Source: CAUSKK01 sp963533935 (GTDB lineage Bacteria; Pseudomonadota; Gammaproteobacteria; Cardiobacteriales; Cardiobacteriaceae). From it: a stretch of 64,000 bases of DNA. Shown in pieces: positions 7,609 through 14,952 of this stretch; the first letter of the stretch is position 1, and every line of letters starts with the position of its first letter. Location: positions 1 through 64,000 of the forward strand of contig CAUSQL010000003.1 of NCBI GenBank assembly GCA_963533935.1, read 5' to 3'. Position numbers and translations under genes: made by a program. The notes under the pieces were generated by a model. That model was not told where the DNA came from. It did no database searches and saw only the letters and a list, made by a program, of their open reading frames with translations.

Positions 7609-8211
7609 ATGCGTCCACTGCTCACCCTACTGCTAATGGCCCTACTGCCGGCCCACGGCTGGGACCGGGCCGCCCTGGTTAAAGCCGGCCGCGCGCAAAT
7701 CGGCGTTACCACCGGCTACGACCCCAGCTACCGCGTCCTCGCCTACCCGGGCGGCGACGTGCCGCCCCAGACCGGCGTCTGCACCGACGTGTTAATCCGC
7801 GCCCTGCGCGCCCAGGGCATCGACCTGCAACGGCGCGTCCACGAGGACATGCGCGGCCATTTCTCCCGCTACCCGCAGCGCTGGGGCCTGAAGGGCCCCG
7901 ACCGCAACATCGACCACCGGCGGGTGCCGAATCTCCAGGTGTACTTCCAACGCCACGGCCAGAGCCTGGCGCCGAGCCGCACCGCCAGCGACTACGAGGC
8001 CGGCGACATCGTCAGCTGGAACCTGGCCGACGGCCGACCGCACATCGGCATCATCTCCGACCGTAAGGCGGAAGACGGCACGCCGCTGGTCATTCACAAC
8101 ATCGGCGCTGGGGTCAAGGAAGAAAACGTGCTCTGGGACTTCAAAATCACCGGCCACTACCGGCCAGCGGTCAAAGTGAAAAAGGAGAAGAAGGTCGAGA
8201 AGGCCGATTAA
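7609..8211 (+). CDS. DUF1287 family exported protein, NlpC/P60-like fold (200 aa)
   Basis: Start at 7609, with GGAGGA 5 nt upstream; an earlier in-frame ATG at 7534 would translate a dispersed repeat and is rejected. Residues 1-17 form a signal peptide (MRPLLTLLLMALLPAHG). The mature part has the DUF1287 landmarks: GYDPSYRVLAYPGGDVP, the Cys in TGVCTDVLIRALR, DRNIDHRRVPNLQVYFQRHG, GDIVSWNLADGRPHIGIISD with a His, and IHNIG. The Cys/His pair is consistent with a papain-like amidase fold acting in the periplasm, although the family's substrate is not established to my knowledge. A Lys/Glu-rich tail ends the protein. Sits alone between repeat clusters. Confidence 0.85.
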   Translation: MRPLLTLLLMALLPAHGWDRAALVKAGRAQIGVTTGYDPSYRVLAYPGGDVPPQTGVCTDVLIRALRAQGIDLQRRVHEDMRGHFSRYPQRWGLKGPDRNIDHRRVPNLQVYFQRHGQSLAPSRTASDYEAGDIVSWNLADGRPHIGIISDRKAEDGTPLVIHNIGAGVKEENVLWDFKITGHYRPAVKVKKEKKVEKAD

Positions 8212-8216
8212 ATCGG

Positions 8217-8370
8217 TTTATACAAACGGACGGGCGGTTCTTCGCTGGCGCTCAGGCCTTCGGCTTTCCCTGTATGTTTATTTAAGGTTTTAAACATACA
8301 GGTAAAGCGCCCGTATGTTTGTAAATGGCAATTTACCGACAACCGGGCGCTTTCCCTGTAGGTAATTAAT
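8217..8370. repeat. Dispersed elements: long-variant pair plus single unit
   Basis: 8217-8327 is a palindrome whose left arm carries the insert GTTCTTCGCTGGCGCTCAGG between GGGCG and GCTTTCCC; 8334-8370 is an additional unit with TTTACCGACAACCGGGCGCT. Lies between convergent genes. Confidence 0.85.
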
Positions 8371-8383
8371 GCCTTAATACGGC

Positions 8384-10285
8384 CTAGGGCGCCTTCGGCT
8401 GCATCAGCCAGGTGTGCTGGTCGAGCCACCATTTCTTATGTTCCGGCCAGTACTGGCGGCCGTCGAAGCGCAGGCGCACGGTTTCGCGGCCCAGGTCGTA
8501 CTCCTTGTTATTGCCGTCAAAGCCGCGCAGCTGGGCGCTGACCAGCAGGTCGGCAAAGCCCTTGTGCGGCGAAGCCCCATCGACGCTGACGGTGAAGTTA
8601 TCGGCGCTCTGGCCGCGGCATTGGCCACAGATGCGCTTCACCGCCGGACTGACCCGGTCGCCGCGCGGATTGGTGCTAAAGCCCACCATGTGGCGCAGAT
8701 TACCGTTGATGGGCGCGAAGAGATGCCATTCCCAGCCGCTGTCCTTGGGCCCGCGGCGGCCGTTATTGAAGGCCAGGCCGAAGCCGCGGGTGAGGCGATT
8801 CAGCCGGTAGGGGCTGGTGTCCAAATTAAGGTCGCCGACAGCCAGAGTCGAACCCAGAGTTTCCGCACTGCTGAAGGTTTCCCTGATTTGCCCGTCCCGC
8901 TGGCGGCTTAGCAGCAGCTGCCAGCTCTGCGGTTCGCCGCACTTAGCCGGCGCGTCCTTACTGCAACCGTCCTTGATAAGGGCGTGAACGCTGAGCACCT
9001 CGTCGCTGTCCGCTTCCGGCCGCAGGGCCACCTTCGCCCCGGCGGCCACCTGCTCCGGCCGCCATTGGCCCTTGGACCGGCAGTCGGCGGCCAGGGTGCG
9101 GGCGGCCAGCTGCTCGCCGCTGATTTTCAGCTGTTTGGCTAGGGCGCCACTGACGGCGGCGGCGCAGCTTTCCTTCTTCTCGCGCCGGTTTAGCTCGGCC
9201 ACCACCGGCGGCGGGGTCGGCTTGGCGGACGCGGTGGGTTCCGGTAGAACTTGTTCCGAAACGGTTGGTACCGGCGTCTTCAGCGCCAGCTGGCTGGGGG
9301 TGGCCTTGGCGGAGGGCAGGGCAGTCTTGGCCACCGGCGGTTTTGGCGGAATTACTTCCGCCACCGGTGGTTTTGACGGAATTTCTTCCGCCACCGGTGG
9401 TTTTGACGGAATTTCTTCCGCCACCGGCGCCGGGTCGCTGTCGGCCGGGGCCGCGGCCGCCGCGGCGTCGTCCGCCCGGTCGTGGAGAATTAGCCCCTCC
9501 TCCAGCCACCATTTATCACTCACCGGTTTATAGCTGCTGCCGTCGAAGCGCAGCAGTACGGCTTCCCGCCCGATAATTTCCTCGTCGGCGGCGCCGCCGT
9601 CGCCGCTGGCCACCAGTTCGGCGCTAACCTCCAAATCGGCCAGGCCGTGGTGCTGGCTGTCTTTCACGTTGATGGTGAAATTGCGGGCGGTCTGGCGCGT
9701 GCAGCTGGGGCACTGGGCCTTCACCGCCGGGTCCAGCGGGTACACGTCCCCCGTGCTGCTCAGCCAGGGGTCGGTGGCGAAGCCGGCCAGATGGCGCAGG
9801 GAACCGTCGATGGTGCCGAAGAGGTGCATTTCATTGTTCTTGCCTTTAATGGCCCGCTCCTCCCCCGGGGCGCTGCTGGAAAAGTGCACGGCGAAGGCGT
9901 GGGTGTCTGGGCCCAACTCGTAAATGTTCGGTTCCAGGCTCAGGTTGCCGATGTCCGTAATCATATCGATGACCTCGTCGCTGCTGCTGGCCGATTGCAC
10001 CTGGCCGTCGCGGACGCGGGCCACCAGCAGCTGCCAGGGGTTATCGTTGTGCAGGCTCCGGTTGTAATTGTCCCTGGTGTAGCCGGCGCCGACGATGGCC
10101 TGGGCGGTCAGGATTTCCGCCGGCTCGTCTGGGTTCGGCTGGCAGACCGCCAGCACCGTGCGTTCCGCCAGTTTGTCCACGGCCAGGTTGAGATGGTCGG
10201 CGACGGCATCATTGATGGCCGGGTCGCAGTCCTGCTGGGCCCAGAGCGGCGCCGCCAGGCTTAGCAGCAGTAAAAATCTATACAT
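8384..10285 (-). CDS. Secreted protein with two homologous modules joined by a Pro-rich repeat linker (633 aa)
   Basis: Signal peptide MYRFLLLLSLAAPLWA, then module A (about 20-275) and module B (about 385-630) that align with each other: AxxDHLNLAVDKLAERTLA.C versus ALAKQLKISGEQLAARTLAADC, DNPWQLLVARVRDGQVQ versus PQSWQLLLSRQRDGQIR, MHLFGTIDGSLRHLAGFATDP versus WHLFAPINGNLRHMVGFSTNP, CPSCTRQTARNFTINV versus CGQCRGQSADNFTVSV, and LLRFDGSSYKPVSDKWWL versus RLRFDGRQYWPEHKKWWL. Each module holds a CxxC. The linker (about 285-380) is Pro/Ala/Lys-rich with three 10-residue repeats of the VAEEIPSKPP type. GGAG lies 7 nt before the ATG. I do not recognise the family; a periplasmic or outer-surface role is inferred from the signal peptide. 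Confidence 0.75.
   Translation of the reverse strand: MYRFLLLLSLAAPLWAQQDCDPAINDAVADHLNLAVDKLAERTVLAVCQPNPDEPAEILTAQAIVGAGYTRDNYNRSLHNDNPWQLLVARVRDGQVQSASSSDEVIDMITDIGNLSLEPNIYELGPDTHAFAVHFSSSAPGEERAIKGKNNEMHLFGTIDGSLRHLAGFATDPWLSSTGDVYPLDPAVKAQCPSCTRQTARNFTINVKDSQHHGLADLEVSAELVASGDGGAADEEIIGREAVLLRFDGSSYKPVSDKWWLEEGLILHDRADDAAAAAAPADSDPAPVAEEIPSKPPVAEEIPSKPPVAEVIPPKPPVAKTALPSAKATPSQLALKTPVPTVSEQVLPEPTASAKPTPPPVVAELNRREKKESCAAAVSGALAKQLKISGEQLAARTLAADCRSKGQWRPEQVAAGAKVALRPEADSDEVLSVHALIKDGCSKDAPAKCGEPQSWQLLLSRQRDGQIRETFSSAETLGSTLAVGDLNLDTSPYRLNRLTRGFGLAFNNGRRGPKDSGWEWHLFAPINGNLRHMVGFSTNPRGDRVSPAVKRICGQCRGQSADNFTVSVDGASPHKGFADLLVSAQLRGFDGNNKEYDLGRETVRLRFDGRQYWPEHKKWWLDQHTWLMQPKAP
9330..9419. 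repeat. Three tandem 30-bp repeats inside the linker of the two-module protein
   Basis: Units 9330-9359, 9360-9389 and 9390-9419 begin GCCACCGGYGGTTTTGRCGG. The last two are identical, the first differs at a few bases. The repeat is in frame (10 codons), so copy-number change would lengthen or shorten the linker without a frameshift. Confidence 0.9.
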
Positions 10286-10377
10286 AAATGCTCCATTGAT
10301 TGAATGATGGCCGAATTATAAGAGTAAGGGTCGGTGGCTTGGCCCGTGCTAGGCCTGGGAAAACCACGGAGAAATTT

Positions 10378-11070
10378 ATGGAACAGAAAAAGATTAAAAA
10401 TTCCGCTCTGGCGGCCCGGGCCATTCCCCGCGACCACTTCGACCGGCTGGTGGCCGCCCATGCCCCCGCCAATGCCCCGACCGTCGCAGCCGAAACGCCG
10501 GCGGCACCGCCCAAGTTCCAGAGGCTGGGCGAGCGGCTGAAGAATCTGGCGCCGGCGAAAAAACCGGGGCAGAAAACCCCCCAATTCTGGAATTCCCCCG
10601 CCTTCATCATCGCTGCAATGCTAGTTATCGCCCTGGCCCTGGCCTTCCCCAAGCTGTTCAAGGGCGACTTCCTCTTTCACGTCAGCTTCTACCTCATTCT
10701 CTTCACCTGGCTGCCGCGGCTGACCCAGGCGACGCCGCTGGAGGGCCTGGGGCTGCTGATTATCAGCAACGGCGCCCTGTACGCCCTGCGCTATTCCATG
10801 AATGCGCCCTGGGACAGGGCCACCGGCTGGGACAGCGGCGCCCTCATCGCCCACGGCATACTTAGCCTAATCGTTCTGCTGTGCCTGGGCTGGAGCTACG
10901 CCAATCCGCAGCAGGAGCGGGCTAAGCCCTGGGTGCGCTGGCTGATGCTGGCCGGCTTCCTCTTCGCCGTGGCCGCCATCTGTGTGGAGATGGCCACGGA
11001 CAAACCAAAGAAACCGGTGAAGAGGGAGGTGCGCCAGGAACGGCCGCGGGGCGCCACCTACAATCCCTAA
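10378..11070 (+). CDS. Membrane protein of unknown function (230 aa)
   Basis: Start at 10378 (MEQKKIKNSALAARAIPRDH), which has an ACGGAGA site upstream; the earlier in-frame ATG at 10300 would add 26 Arg-rich residues with no ribosome site. A hydrophilic N-terminus of about 70 residues (Ala/Pro-rich, basic) is followed by five membrane segments: IIAAMLVIALALAFP, VSFYLILFTWLP, GLGLLIISNGALYAL, ALIAHGILSLIVLLCLGW and WLMLAGFLFAVAAICV. It ends with a short basic tail (KPKKPVKREVRQERPR). No known motif. The stop codon runs directly into a dispersed repeat. Confidence 0.75.
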   Translation: MEQKKIKNSALAARAIPRDHFDRLVAAHAPANAPTVAAETPAAPPKFQRLGERLKNLAPAKKPGQKTPQFWNSPAFIIAAMLVIALALAFPKLFKGDFLFHVSFYLILFTWLPRLTQATPLEGLGLLIISNGALYALRYSMNAPWDRATGWDSGALIAHGILSLIVLLCLGWSYANPQQERAKPWVRWLMLAGFLFAVAAICVEMATDKPKKPVKREVRQERPRGATYNP

Positions 11071-11233
11071 ACCGACAACGGGGCGGTTGTTCGGCCTGCG
11101 CCTCACGCGCCCATCGCTAACGTTCGGGCGCTTCCCCTGTATGTATTTGGGCCTTAAATTACATACAGTAGAAGCGCCCGTCCGTTTGTAAATCGCCCTA
11201 TACAAACGGAGAGCCGCTTTCCCTGTTGGTAAA
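11068..11233. repeat. Dispersed elements: long-variant pair plus single unit
   Basis: The palindrome 11068-11192 overlaps the preceding TAA stop (TAAACCGAC) and has the insert GTTGTTCGGCC...CTCACGCGCCC...CGCTAACGTTCGG in the left arm. A degenerate unit TACAAACGGAGAGCCGCTTT follows up to 11233, four bases before the next stop codon. Confidence 0.85.
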
Positions 11234-11236
11234 AAC

Positions 11237-11899
11237 CTACAGCGGTTCGCCCAGCGACTCCAGCCGTTCCGCCAATTTGGCGAAGCGGTGGGCCGTGGCC
11301 GCGGCGTACTTCATCTGCGGATTGGGGCCGTTGGCCTCCAGCAGCACGATGGTTTCCTGGTCCCGATTGCCGTAGATGGCGACCCCGTCAAGCCAGTGAT
11401 TCAGCCCCAGCGGCCGCCGGTGGTAGTGTGCTTCCACAATGGCGCGGGCGGCGGCATCTAGCACCTGAAAGCCCTCGCTGCGGTACTCCAGGGCGAAAAT
11501 CGCCTGCAAATGGGCCATGGTCTGCAGGAAGACGCTGAGGCGGGAGGTTTCCTGCCACCACTGGTGCCGGTCGGCGCTGCCCCAGACCGGCGGGTCGTCC
11601 TTTTCCAGTTCGTCGCGGCGCAGGGCCCAGAGGCAGGCGCCCTGATTTTCCCGGTAGAAGGGGCGATGGTCGGGCAGCTCGTCGAAGCCGCCGGCCACCG
11701 TCGGGCTCAGCAAATCATCTTGGGTGTGATTTAAAGCCGGGGCGCGGCCCAGGGTGGCGTAGTAGTAGTCCAGCACCGCCGGCACCGTGCCCCAGCCGTC
11801 CCACAGCGGCTGGCGCTCCTCCTTCCGATAGCCCCAATTAACCTGCTGCAGCTGGAAAAGGCGGCACATGGGACGAATATTTAATAGGGGAAGTTGCAT
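11237..11899 (-). CDS. Hypothetical protein, possibly SMI1/KNR4 (SUKH)-like (220 aa)
   Basis: A soluble, Trp/Tyr-rich protein with no signal peptide. The segment VPAVLDYYYATLGRAPALNHTQDDLLSP followed by LPDHRPFYRENQGACLWALRRDELEKDDPPVWG resembles the early half of SMI1/KNR4-type (SUKH) proteins: a short helix, an xYYxxxG turn, then a strand with ENQ-x-x-C-x-W. Such proteins often serve as toxin immunity factors, but no toxin gene is adjacent and the resemblance is by eye, so the name is tentative. The ATG at 11899 has GGAG 6 nt upstream. Flanked on both sides by dispersed repeats and transcribed alone. Confidence 0.5.
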   Translation of the reverse strand: MQLPLLNIRPMCRLFQLQQVNWGYRKEERQPLWDGWGTVPAVLDYYYATLGRAPALNHTQDDLLSPTVAGGFDELPDHRPFYRENQGACLWALRRDELEKDDPPVWGSADRHQWWQETSRLSVFLQTMAHLQAIFALEYRSEGFQVLDAAARAIVEAHYHRRPLGLNHWLDGVAIYGNRDQETIVLLEANGPNPQMKYAAATAHRFAKLAERLESLGEPL

Positions 11900-11923
11900 G
11901 TTTAACTCCGTATTGTTGCGGGT

Positions 11924-12005
11924 ATTTAAATACAGCAGGGCGCTTTAGATGTATGTTTAATACCGGATTAAACATACATGGAAAGCGCCCCGTTGTTTGT
12001 ATAAA
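11924..12005. repeat. Dispersed palindromic element, paired form
   Basis: Arms TATTTAAATACAGCAGGGCG and CGCCCCGTTGTTTGTATAAA around GTATGTTTAA...TTAAACATAC. Located between the stop of gatB and the start of the hypothetical gene, both on the minus strand. Confidence 0.85.
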
Positions 12006-12010
12006 CCGTT

Positions 12011-13444
12011 CTAGCCGTCCAATTTCGCCTTCAGCAGCTCATTGACCGTCTTCGGATTGGCCTGGCCCTTGGACAATTTAATGACCTGGCCGGTGAGGAA
12101 GCCCAGCATCTTCGTCTGGCCGTTCTTATAGTCCTGCACCTGCTGCGGATTGGCGGCGATGATTTCCGCCACCCAGCCCTCAATCTGGCCGTCGTCATTG
12201 ACCTGGCGCAGGCCCAGCGCGTCCACCAGCGCCGCCACCGGCTGGCCCGGCTCCTCCCACAGCCGCTGGAGAATCTTACGGCCGCCGGCGGCGGAGATTT
12301 CATTGGCCTTCACCAATTTAAGGATTTCCGCCAGCGCTGCCGCGGCCACCGGACTGGCGCCGATGGTTAAATTGCTCTGGTTTAACAGCCGCGCCAGTTC
12401 CCCCTGAATCCAGTTGGCCGCCAGCTTGCCGTCGCCGCCGGCCGCCACCACCGCGTCGAAGTAGTCGGCCAGTTCCTGGCTCTGCACCAGGTAATTGGCG
12501 CCGTCGCCGTCCAGGGCGAAGTCCTTTTGGTAGCGGGCGCGGCGCGCCTCCGGCAGCTCCGGCAGCCGCGCCAGAATGGCTTGCAGCCAGTCATCTTGTA
12601 GGTTCAGCGGCAATAAATCCGGGTCGGGGAAATAGCGGTAGTCGTTGGCGTTCTCCTTGGAACGCATGGTGCGGGTTTCCTGGGCGTCGGCGTCGAAGAG
12701 GCGGGTTTCCTGGGCCACCGGCTGGCCGCTTTCCACCAGCTCAATCTGCCGCTGGATTTCCAAATTAATGGCCTGTTCCACGAAGCGGAAGGAATTAATG
12801 TTCTTCAGCTCCACCCGCGCGTTCAGCTCCTGGGAACCCTGCGGGCGAATGGACACGTTGGCGTCGCAGCGGAAGGAACCCTCCTGCATATTGCCGTCGC
12901 TGATGTTCAGGTAACGCACCAGATGGTGCATGGTGCGCATGTACTCCACCGCCTCGGCGGCGCTGTGCAAATCCGGCTCCGACACCAGCTCGATGAGCGG
13001 CACGCCGGCCCGGTTTAGGTCAATGCCCGTTTCGCCGGGGAAGTGGTCGTGGACGGACTTGCCCGCGTCCTCCTCCAGCTGGCCGCGGTTAATGCGCACG
13101 ACCCGCTCCTGGCCGGCCACGGTCAATTTCACCTGGCCGCCCTGAATGATGGATTCCTCCAGCTGGCTAATCTGGTAACCCTTGGGTAAATCCGGATAGA
13201 AGTAGTTCTTGCGCATGAAGTAGGCATTCTTATTAATGTGCGCGCCCAGGGCGGTGCCGAAGAGCACGGCGTATTCCACCGCTTTCTCGTTGAGCACCGG
13301 CAGCACGCCGGGATAGCCCAGGTCGATTTCGTTGGTTTGGCTGTTGGGTTCGGCGCCGAAGCTGGCGGGGGCGGGGGAGAATAATTTGCTATGGGTGGCC
13401 AGCTGAATGTGCAGCTCCAGGCCAATTACCGCTTCGTAGTTCAT
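12011..13444 (-). CDS. gatB: Aspartyl/glutamyl-tRNA(Asn/Gln) amidotransferase subunit B
   Basis: Subunit of the GatCAB enzyme that converts misacylated Glu-tRNA(Gln)/Asp-tRNA(Asn) to the correct amide. 477 aa, the usual length. Landmarks: N-terminal MNYEAVIGLELHIQL, the metal-site region SQTNEIDLGYPGVLPVLN, KNYFYPDLPKGYQISQ, DLNRAGVPLIELVSEPD, RCDANVSIRP, ELKNINSFRFVEQAI and DYRYFPDPDLLPL, then the C-terminal YqeY-like helical domain ending MLGFLTGQVIKLSKGQANPKTVNELLK. Start set at 13444 (GAGGAAACCCC upstream) rather than 13477. gatC and gatA are not adjacent, so the three subunits are encoded apart in this genome. Confidence 0.97.
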   Translation of the reverse strand: MNYEAVIGLELHIQLATHSKLFSPAPASFGAEPNSQTNEIDLGYPGVLPVLNEKAVEYAVLFGTALGAHINKNAYFMRKNYFYPDLPKGYQISQLEESIIQGGQVKLTVAGQERVVRINRGQLEEDAGKSVHDHFPGETGIDLNRAGVPLIELVSEPDLHSAAEAVEYMRTMHHLVRYLNISDGNMQEGSFRCDANVSIRPQGSQELNARVELKNINSFRFVEQAINLEIQRQIELVESGQPVAQETRLFDADAQETRTMRSKENANDYRYFPDPDLLPLNLQDDWLQAILARLPELPEARRARYQKDFALDGDGANYLVQSQELADYFDAVVAAGGDGKLAANWIQGELARLLNQSNLTIGASPVAAAALAEILKLVKANEISAAGGRKILQRLWEEPGQPVAALVDALGLRQVNDDGQIEGWVAEIIAANPQQVQDYKNGQTKMLGFLTGQVIKLSKGQANPKTVNELLKAKLDG

Positions 13445-13497
13445 GGGGTTTCCTCTAATAAACAAAGGCCACAGCATAAAGGATTTAGCCGGGGCAA

Positions 13498-13534
13498 TTT
13501 ACAAACATAGGGGCGCTTTAGATGTATGTTAATT
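13498..13534. repeat. Dispersed element, single unit
   Basis: TTTACAAACATAGGGGCGCT ... GATGTATGTTAATT, in the divergent gap between gatB and the first PepSY gene. Confidence 0.8.
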
Positions 13535-13570
13535 CGCCGGGTTCCTAATTTTGTCCTAAGAAATGGCCCC

Positions 13571-13576
13571 TAGAAT
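13571..13576 (+). promoter_or_regulatory. Candidate -10 box of the PepSY gene
   Basis: TAGAAT followed by GGCC, 32 bp before the start codon. The same TANAAT plus GGCC/GCCC arrangement recurs before other genes (30652, 42163, 53986). No good -35 box is visible. Confidence 0.35.
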
Positions 13577-13607
13577 GGCCTCATCATTTAAACAACGGAT
13601 AGGAACC

Positions 13608-14147
13608 ATGAAAAAAATTCTTTTCACCCTATTGGCCAGCGTGGCCACGGCCCAGGCCGGCGACGATTTACTCGAACTGGAGGCGGCGGCCAAAGCGAAA
13701 ATCTCCGCCACCAAAGCGGTGGAAATCGCCGAAGCGGACGCCAAAGGCACGGCCAATAAATTAGACACGGAGCTGCACAAGGACGGCAAGCTGGTTTACG
13801 AGGTGGAAGTGCGCCCGGAAGGCAAGGAAATCGACCTGACCATCGACGCCGACAGCGGCGAAGTGCTGCTACGTAAGGAAGAGCAGAACAATAGTCCAAC
13901 TCCCGCCGTCAAGTTAAGCCTGAAGGAGGCCATCGCCAAGGCGGAGACCGACGGCCAGAAGGTGCTGGAAATCGACCTGGACCACCACAACGGTCAGCTG
14001 GTTTACGAGGCCAAGACCTTTAAAGATAAGACCGTGCGGGAAATTCACCTGGACAGCAATAGCGGCGCCCTAATCGACGGTGCGGCCCCGGCGGCCAGCC
14101 CCGCGGCCACCGGCGAGGCCAGCCCAACCGCCAGCCCCGCCCAATAG
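13608..14147 (+). CDS. Exported PepSY-domain protein (two PepSY repeats, 179 aa)
   Basis: Signal peptide MKKILFTLLASVATAQA, then two PepSY-type repeats: KAVEIAEADAKGTANKLDTELHKDGKLVYEVEVRPEGKEIDLTIDADSGEVL (about 37-90) and LKEAIAKAETDGQKVLEIDLDHHNGQLVYEAKTFKDKTVREIHLDSNSGALI (about 103-155). The tail is Ala/Ser/Pro-rich. PepSY domains are generally periplasmic and thought to act as protease inhibitors or small folding modules. Start at 13608 has ATAGGAAC upstream. It is paralogous to the gene at 14377; the AT-rich gene at 14158 lies between them. A TAGAAT box at 13571 could be its -10 element. Confidence 0.88.
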   Translation: MKKILFTLLASVATAQAGDDLLELEAAAKAKISATKAVEIAEADAKGTANKLDTELHKDGKLVYEVEVRPEGKEIDLTIDADSGEVLLRKEEQNNSPTPAVKLSLKEAIAKAETDGQKVLEIDLDHHNGQLVYEAKTFKDKTVREIHLDSNSGALIDGAAPAASPAATGEASPTASPAQ

Positions 14148-14157
14148 TTTCTTTATA

Positions 14158-14343
14158 ATGTCTATTTTTAGAAAAAAAAATATTATTATTTCTGTTATTG
14201 CGTTCACCTCTATTTTTCTTATTTCGTGCGAAAGTGAATCGGAAAAGAGAGAGAAAATAATCAGAGAAAAAAGAATGAAGCAAATAGAATATATGTCAGA
14301 AGTAATGAAAGCCCAAGAAGAAAAAAATAAAAAATCAAAGTAA
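14158..14343 (+). CDS. AT-rich small lipoprotein-like protein (61 aa)
   Basis: Starts MSIFRKKNIIISVIAFTSIFLISC; the segment FLISC is a usable lipobox, so the mature protein would begin at Cys24 and be about 38 residues of charged, Lys/Glu-rich helix (ESEKREKIIREKRMKQ...). Base composition is strikingly AT-rich (A- and T-runs throughout) compared with its G+C-rich neighbours, suggesting recent acquisition. No clear ribosome site lies between the preceding TAG (14145-14147) and the ATG at 14158, so translation may be coupled or weak. I see no recognisable family, and a chance ORF cannot be excluded, but the signal/lipobox architecture argues for a real gene. Confidence 0.55.
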   Translation: MSIFRKKNIIISVIAFTSIFLISCESESEKREKIIREKRMKQIEYMSEVMKAQEEKNKKSK

Positions 14344-14376
14344 TCTCATCTTAATGTATCCATAAGGAGTACTACC

Positions 14377-14853
14377 ATGAAAAAAATCCTAATCGCCCTA
14401 CTAGCTGCCACCAGCTTTGCCCACGCCGGCGACAGTTCCCGGGAAATTAACGCGGCCGCCAGCGCCAGCATTTCCACCGGTCAAGCGGTGCAAATCGCCG
14501 AAAGCAACGCCGGCGGCCAGGCCACGGAAGTGGACATCGACCTGCGCAAGGACAACAAGCTGGTCTACGAAGTGGAAGTGCAACAGGGCAACAAGGAAAT
14601 CGACCTGGTCATCGATGCCAACAGCGGTGAAGTGCTGCTGCGCAAGGAAGAAGTAGACAATCACCCCGACCGGCTGGCGCCCATCAGCCTGCGCGACGCC
14701 ATCGCCCGCGCTGAAGCCGACGGTTCCAAGGTGTTGGAAGCCCAGTTGAGCCACAAGAAAGGTAACCTCTTCTTCAAGGTTAAGACGCTGAAAAATAGAG
14801 CCGTGCAGAAATTCCGCCTGGACGGCACCACCGGCGAAGTTATCAATCGCTAA
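14377..14853 (+). CDS. Exported PepSY-domain protein, paralogue (158 aa)
   Basis: Signal peptide MKKILIALLAATSFAHA, then two PepSY-like repeats: QAVQIAESNAGGQATEVDIDLRKDNKLVYEVEVQQGNKEIDLVIDANSGEVL and LRDAIARAEADGSKVLEAQLSHKKGNLFFKVKTLKNRAVQKFRLDGTTGEVI. It aligns with the gene at 13608 over its whole length but lacks that protein's Ala/Pro tail. AAGGAG stands 9 nt before the ATG. The pair looks like a tandem duplication with the small lipoprotein gene lying between the copies. A hairpin at 14867-14888 probably ends transcription. Confidence 0.88.
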   Translation: MKKILIALLAATSFAHAGDSSREINAAASASISTGQAVQIAESNAGGQATEVDIDLRKDNKLVYEVEVQQGNKEIDLVIDANSGEVLLRKEEVDNHPDRLAPISLRDAIARAEADGSKVLEAQLSHKKGNLFFKVKTLKNRAVQKFRLDGTTGEVINR

Positions 14854-14866
14854 TTATCTTTAAAGG

Positions 14867-14890
14867 AAGCCGGCCGCAGGGCCGGCTTTA
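14867..14890 (+). terminator. Hairpin after the second PepSY gene
   Basis: Stem AAGCCGGCC / GGCCGGCTT with loop GCAG, followed by only TTTA; a weak intrinsic terminator, 13 bp after the stop codon. Confidence 0.6.
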
Positions 14891-14917
14891 TGGGCGAAAT
14901 CCTAGGGACAAAGATAA

Positions 14918-14949
14918 AGAAAAAGCCGGCTTTACGCCGGCTCTTTATT
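14918..14949 (-). terminator. Intrinsic terminator after oppA-like gene
   Basis: Stem AGCCGGC / GCCGGCT with loop TTTAC (14924-14942). On the minus strand it is followed by a run of T (from AAGAAAAA on the plus strand), just past the binding-protein stop codon; it may also act on the plus strand. Confidence 0.8.
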
Positions 14950-14952
14950 TAC

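Noticed and set aside
9647..10264. Plus-strand open frame opposite the two-module secreted protein
   Set aside because: G+C-rich shadow frame; the minus-strand gene has signal peptide, domain repeats and ribosome site.
14080..14157. Extension of the mini-lipoprotein upstream into the PepSY gene
   Set aside because: The extra residues are an out-of-frame read of the Ala/Pro-rich PepSY tail; the lipoprotein signal starts at 14158.
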